Under the pieces are notes generated by a model, which saw only the letters and a list, made by a program, of their open reading frames with translations, made no database searches and had not been told where the DNA came from. A stretch of DNA of 64,000 nucleotides from assembly GCF_004354365.1 (NCBI RefSeq), contig NZ_SJCY01000013.1, forward strand, positions 25,614 through 89,613, in the 5' to 3' direction. Numbering within the stretch: position 1 is the first letter of the stretch; each line of letters opens with the position of its first letter. The translations under genes and the position numbers were made by a program. The DNA comes from Pedobacter changchengzhani. GTDB lineage: Bacteria; Bacteroidota; Bacteroidia; Sphingobacteriales; Sphingobacteriaceae. Below are positions 62,428-64,000 of this stretch, piece after piece.

Positions 62428-63597
62428 ATGAGGGTAGCGCATCAGGTTATTGCATTTGAGAAGATTTTAGCCAGTTATGATGGCGTATTGCCTTTGCACA
62501 GGTTTCTTCCCACTTATTTTAAGCTTAATAAACAAATGGGTTCATCCGATAGGAGATGGGCAACCAGGCATTTGTACAGTTTTTTTAGATTGGGAAAAGC
62601 TTTACCAAAGCACTCGAACGAAATTCGTTTAGCCATATCAGATTTTTTGTGCCATGATTCTTTAAGTTTAATCGTCGAAAAAAACTTACCCTATTTTGTG
62701 CAATATATTAAGGATTCGCTAATCGAAAAAATCAATTTAGTGAAAACAAATTATGCTGATTTTGATTTAAAAGATGTTTTTCCTTTTGAAGATCATTTGT
62801 GCCATTCGATAAATAAAGAAGAATTTTTTACTTCATTTTTTGTCCAGCCTGATTTATTTATTCGGATTGACGAATTAGACAAGCATCATGTTTTAGGTAA
62901 GTTGCAAAATGCAGAAGTCAGTTTTACAACTTTATCAGAAACGGCTGTAGCGTTACCCAACGGAACGAAATTAGAGACCATACTGCCTGAAGGAGTTTAT
63001 CAGGTGCAAGATCTTTCCTCTCAATTTACGGGCACGTATTTTAAGCCTAATAAATGGGATAAATGGTGGGATTGTTGCGCCGCATCTGGCGGGAAGACTT
63101 TGCTTTTGCACAGTTTACAGCCTGTTTTGGATTTATTAGTAACAGATTTACGAGAAAGTATTTTAAATAATTTAGATGAGCGTTTCAGACTAGCTGGAAT
63201 AAAGAAATACCATAAAAAAGAGTTGGATCTGTTGCAAAACAATGATCAAATTTTGCACCATTACCAATTTGATGGAATAATATTGGATGCACCTTGTACA
63301 GGTTCTGGTACGTGGGGCAGAACCCCAGAAATGTTGACTTATTTTCAAGAGAAGAAAATCAATCAATTTAGTACCATTCAAAAGGCTATTGTGCAAAATG
63401 TTGTAAAGTATTTAAAAACCAGTAAGCCGATAATTTATATTACCTGTTCTGCTTTTAAAGAGGAGAATGAAGACGTGGTGGCATTTATGACCGAAAATTT
63501 GCCCTTAAAATTGGAGAAAATGGAAGTTTTAAAAGGTTATGGGAAAAAAGCAGATACGATGTTTGTAGCGAGATTAATCAAGATTGATCAGGATTAA
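62428..63597 (+). CDS. RsmB/NOP2-type RNA cytosine-C5 methyltransferase
   Basis: 389 residues, with a clear Shine-Dalgarno AAGGAG (62414-62419) 8 nt before the ATG. The N-terminal NusB-like helical part (about 1-130) precedes the Rossmann core: SAM loop CCAASGGKT (216-224), catalytic DAPCTGSGTWGRTPE with C290, and YITCSAFKEENE with C340. It probably makes m5C in 16S rRNA or tRNA. It is close behind the lipoprotein gene. Confidence 0.9.
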   Translation: MRVAHQVIAFEKILASYDGVLPLHRFLPTYFKLNKQMGSSDRRWATRHLYSFFRLGKALPKHSNEIRLAISDFLCHDSLSLIVEKNLPYFVQYIKDSLIEKINLVKTNYADFDLKDVFPFEDHLCHSINKEEFFTSFFVQPDLFIRIDELDKHHVLGKLQNAEVSFTTLSETAVALPNGTKLETILPEGVYQVQDLSSQFTGTYFKPNKWDKWWDCCAASGGKTLLLHSLQPVLDLLVTDLRESILNNLDERFRLAGIKKYHKKELDLLQNNDQILHHYQFDGIILDAPCTGSGTWGRTPEMLTYFQEKKINQFSTIQKAIVQNVVKYLKTSKPIIYITCSAFKEENEDVVAFMTENLPLKLEKMEVLKGYGKKADTMFVARLIKIDQD

Positions 63598-63748
63598 AAG
63601 GATTTTAGGATTTTCAAGATCAAATTGAATGGAGATTTTGGGTCAACCGTAAAAGCTGGGGAGAACTAAAAAAACATTAACTTTCGGCATACTAAATCAT
63701 AAGACTATTACACATAATTTTATAGAGAACGTATTTCCATCAGAGCTG

Positions 63749-64000
63749 ATGGAATACTTTGATGTTTCGGGTTTTCAGGAGCTATGCTCTGTAAAGGATA
63801 AGTTGGAGTATTGGCTGATAGATTTCGAGGAAAAGAACGAGTTGCCCAATGGATTTTCACACTTGGAATATGAATCGAAAGGTTTTATAGGCAGTAAACT
63901 GATACAGGATTTTCCCATTCGTGGTAAAGGGGTTTATCTACGGATTAAAAAGCGGAGGTGGCGTCATAAAAAGAGTGGCAAAACAATTCAAAATGACTTT
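63749..64000 (+). CDS. ISAon1-type transposase, N-terminal part (3' truncated by window edge)
   Basis: The frame is open to the last base. The protein reads MEYFDVSGFQELCSVKDKLE, later GVYLRIKKRRWRHKKSGKTI, like the N-terminal region of Bacteroidota transposases annotated as ISAon1 type. Homology-like sequence (FIENVFPSEL) continues upstream of the first ATG at 63749 without another ATG, so the true start is uncertain (perhaps non-ATG, or a frameshift upstream). The left end of the IS probably lies at about 63600-63690. Confidence 0.6.
   Translation, partial: MEYFDVSGFQELCSVKDKLEYWLIDFEEKNELPNGFSHLEYESKGFIGSKLIQDFPIRGKGVYLRIKKRRWRHKKSGKTIQNDF

Noticed and set aside
1..64000. tRNA, rRNA or other standard RNA genes
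   Set aside because: No cloverleaf-like or rRNA-like stretch was seen on reading both strands; a covariance search could still find a small one.

Overview
The window is chromosomal DNA of a Bacteroidota bacterium, most likely a Sphingobacteriaceae member such as Pedobacter or a close relative (inference). The grounds are low G+C, few Shine-Dalgarno sequences, many copies of the Bacteroidota -7 promoter element TAnnTTTG, type IX secretion genes (porT, porG, and a protein with a C-terminal sorting domain), an SDR-type threonine dehydrogenase, a split transketolase, and DUF5686, DUF3667 and DUF6089 proteins. About 60 protein genes are supported. I saw no rRNA, tRNA or CRISPR array.

Layout. 1-13 kb: a surface protein cut by the left edge, a cytochrome c, tdh, yebC, a DUF3667 membrane protein, trhO, a DUF5686 outer-membrane protein, kbl (with tdh, threonine to glycine plus acetyl-CoA), pheS followed by a lipoprotein and a TetR regulator, then a Fic protein. 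13-26 kb: an ABC-2 exporter pair, carA, panB, an RluA-type pseudouridine synthase, a two-component system, a class III aminotransferase, an ECF sigma factor with two partner genes, split transketolase and bcp. 26-40 kb: repeats, an M23 peptidase, an FAH-family enzyme, a T9SS cargo protein, kup plus a small membrane protein, GNAT, a diheme cytochrome, a REP-associated transposase (RAYT), an amino-acid permease, an MFS exporter and an M3 peptidase. 40-54 kb: envelope and quinone genes: UbiA-type prenyltransferase, engB, ubiE/menG, porT, SDR, yqeY, hydrolase, CBS protein, nadK, porG, uppS, bamA, two ompH/skp genes and murI. 54-64 kb: a long PurF-like enzyme, LysE, a sugar MFS porter, dCMP deaminase, a Phd/VapC toxin-antitoxin pair, guaA, a lipoprotein, an RsmB-type methyltransferase and the start of an insertion sequence.

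The most unusual signal lies between genes. Fifteen short arrays at about eleven intergenic sites repeat with a period of exactly 7 nt. The repeated word differs from site to site, and several sites have the form of a palindrome built of heptamers. They sit against stop or start codons; the largest has 19 units (20668-20800) and runs into the last codons of an aminotransferase gene. A separate 16-unit hexamer array lies 10 nt before a lipoprotein start. Other notable points: a RAYT gene that carries two inverted REP-like hairpins inside its own coding region; a Fic protein with a DNA-binding-like tail and an 11-bp inverted repeat across its promoter; several genes whose -7 box is only 3-5 nt from the start codon, suggesting leaderless mRNAs; and a lipoprotein resembling a Rieske domain that has lost its cluster ligands.
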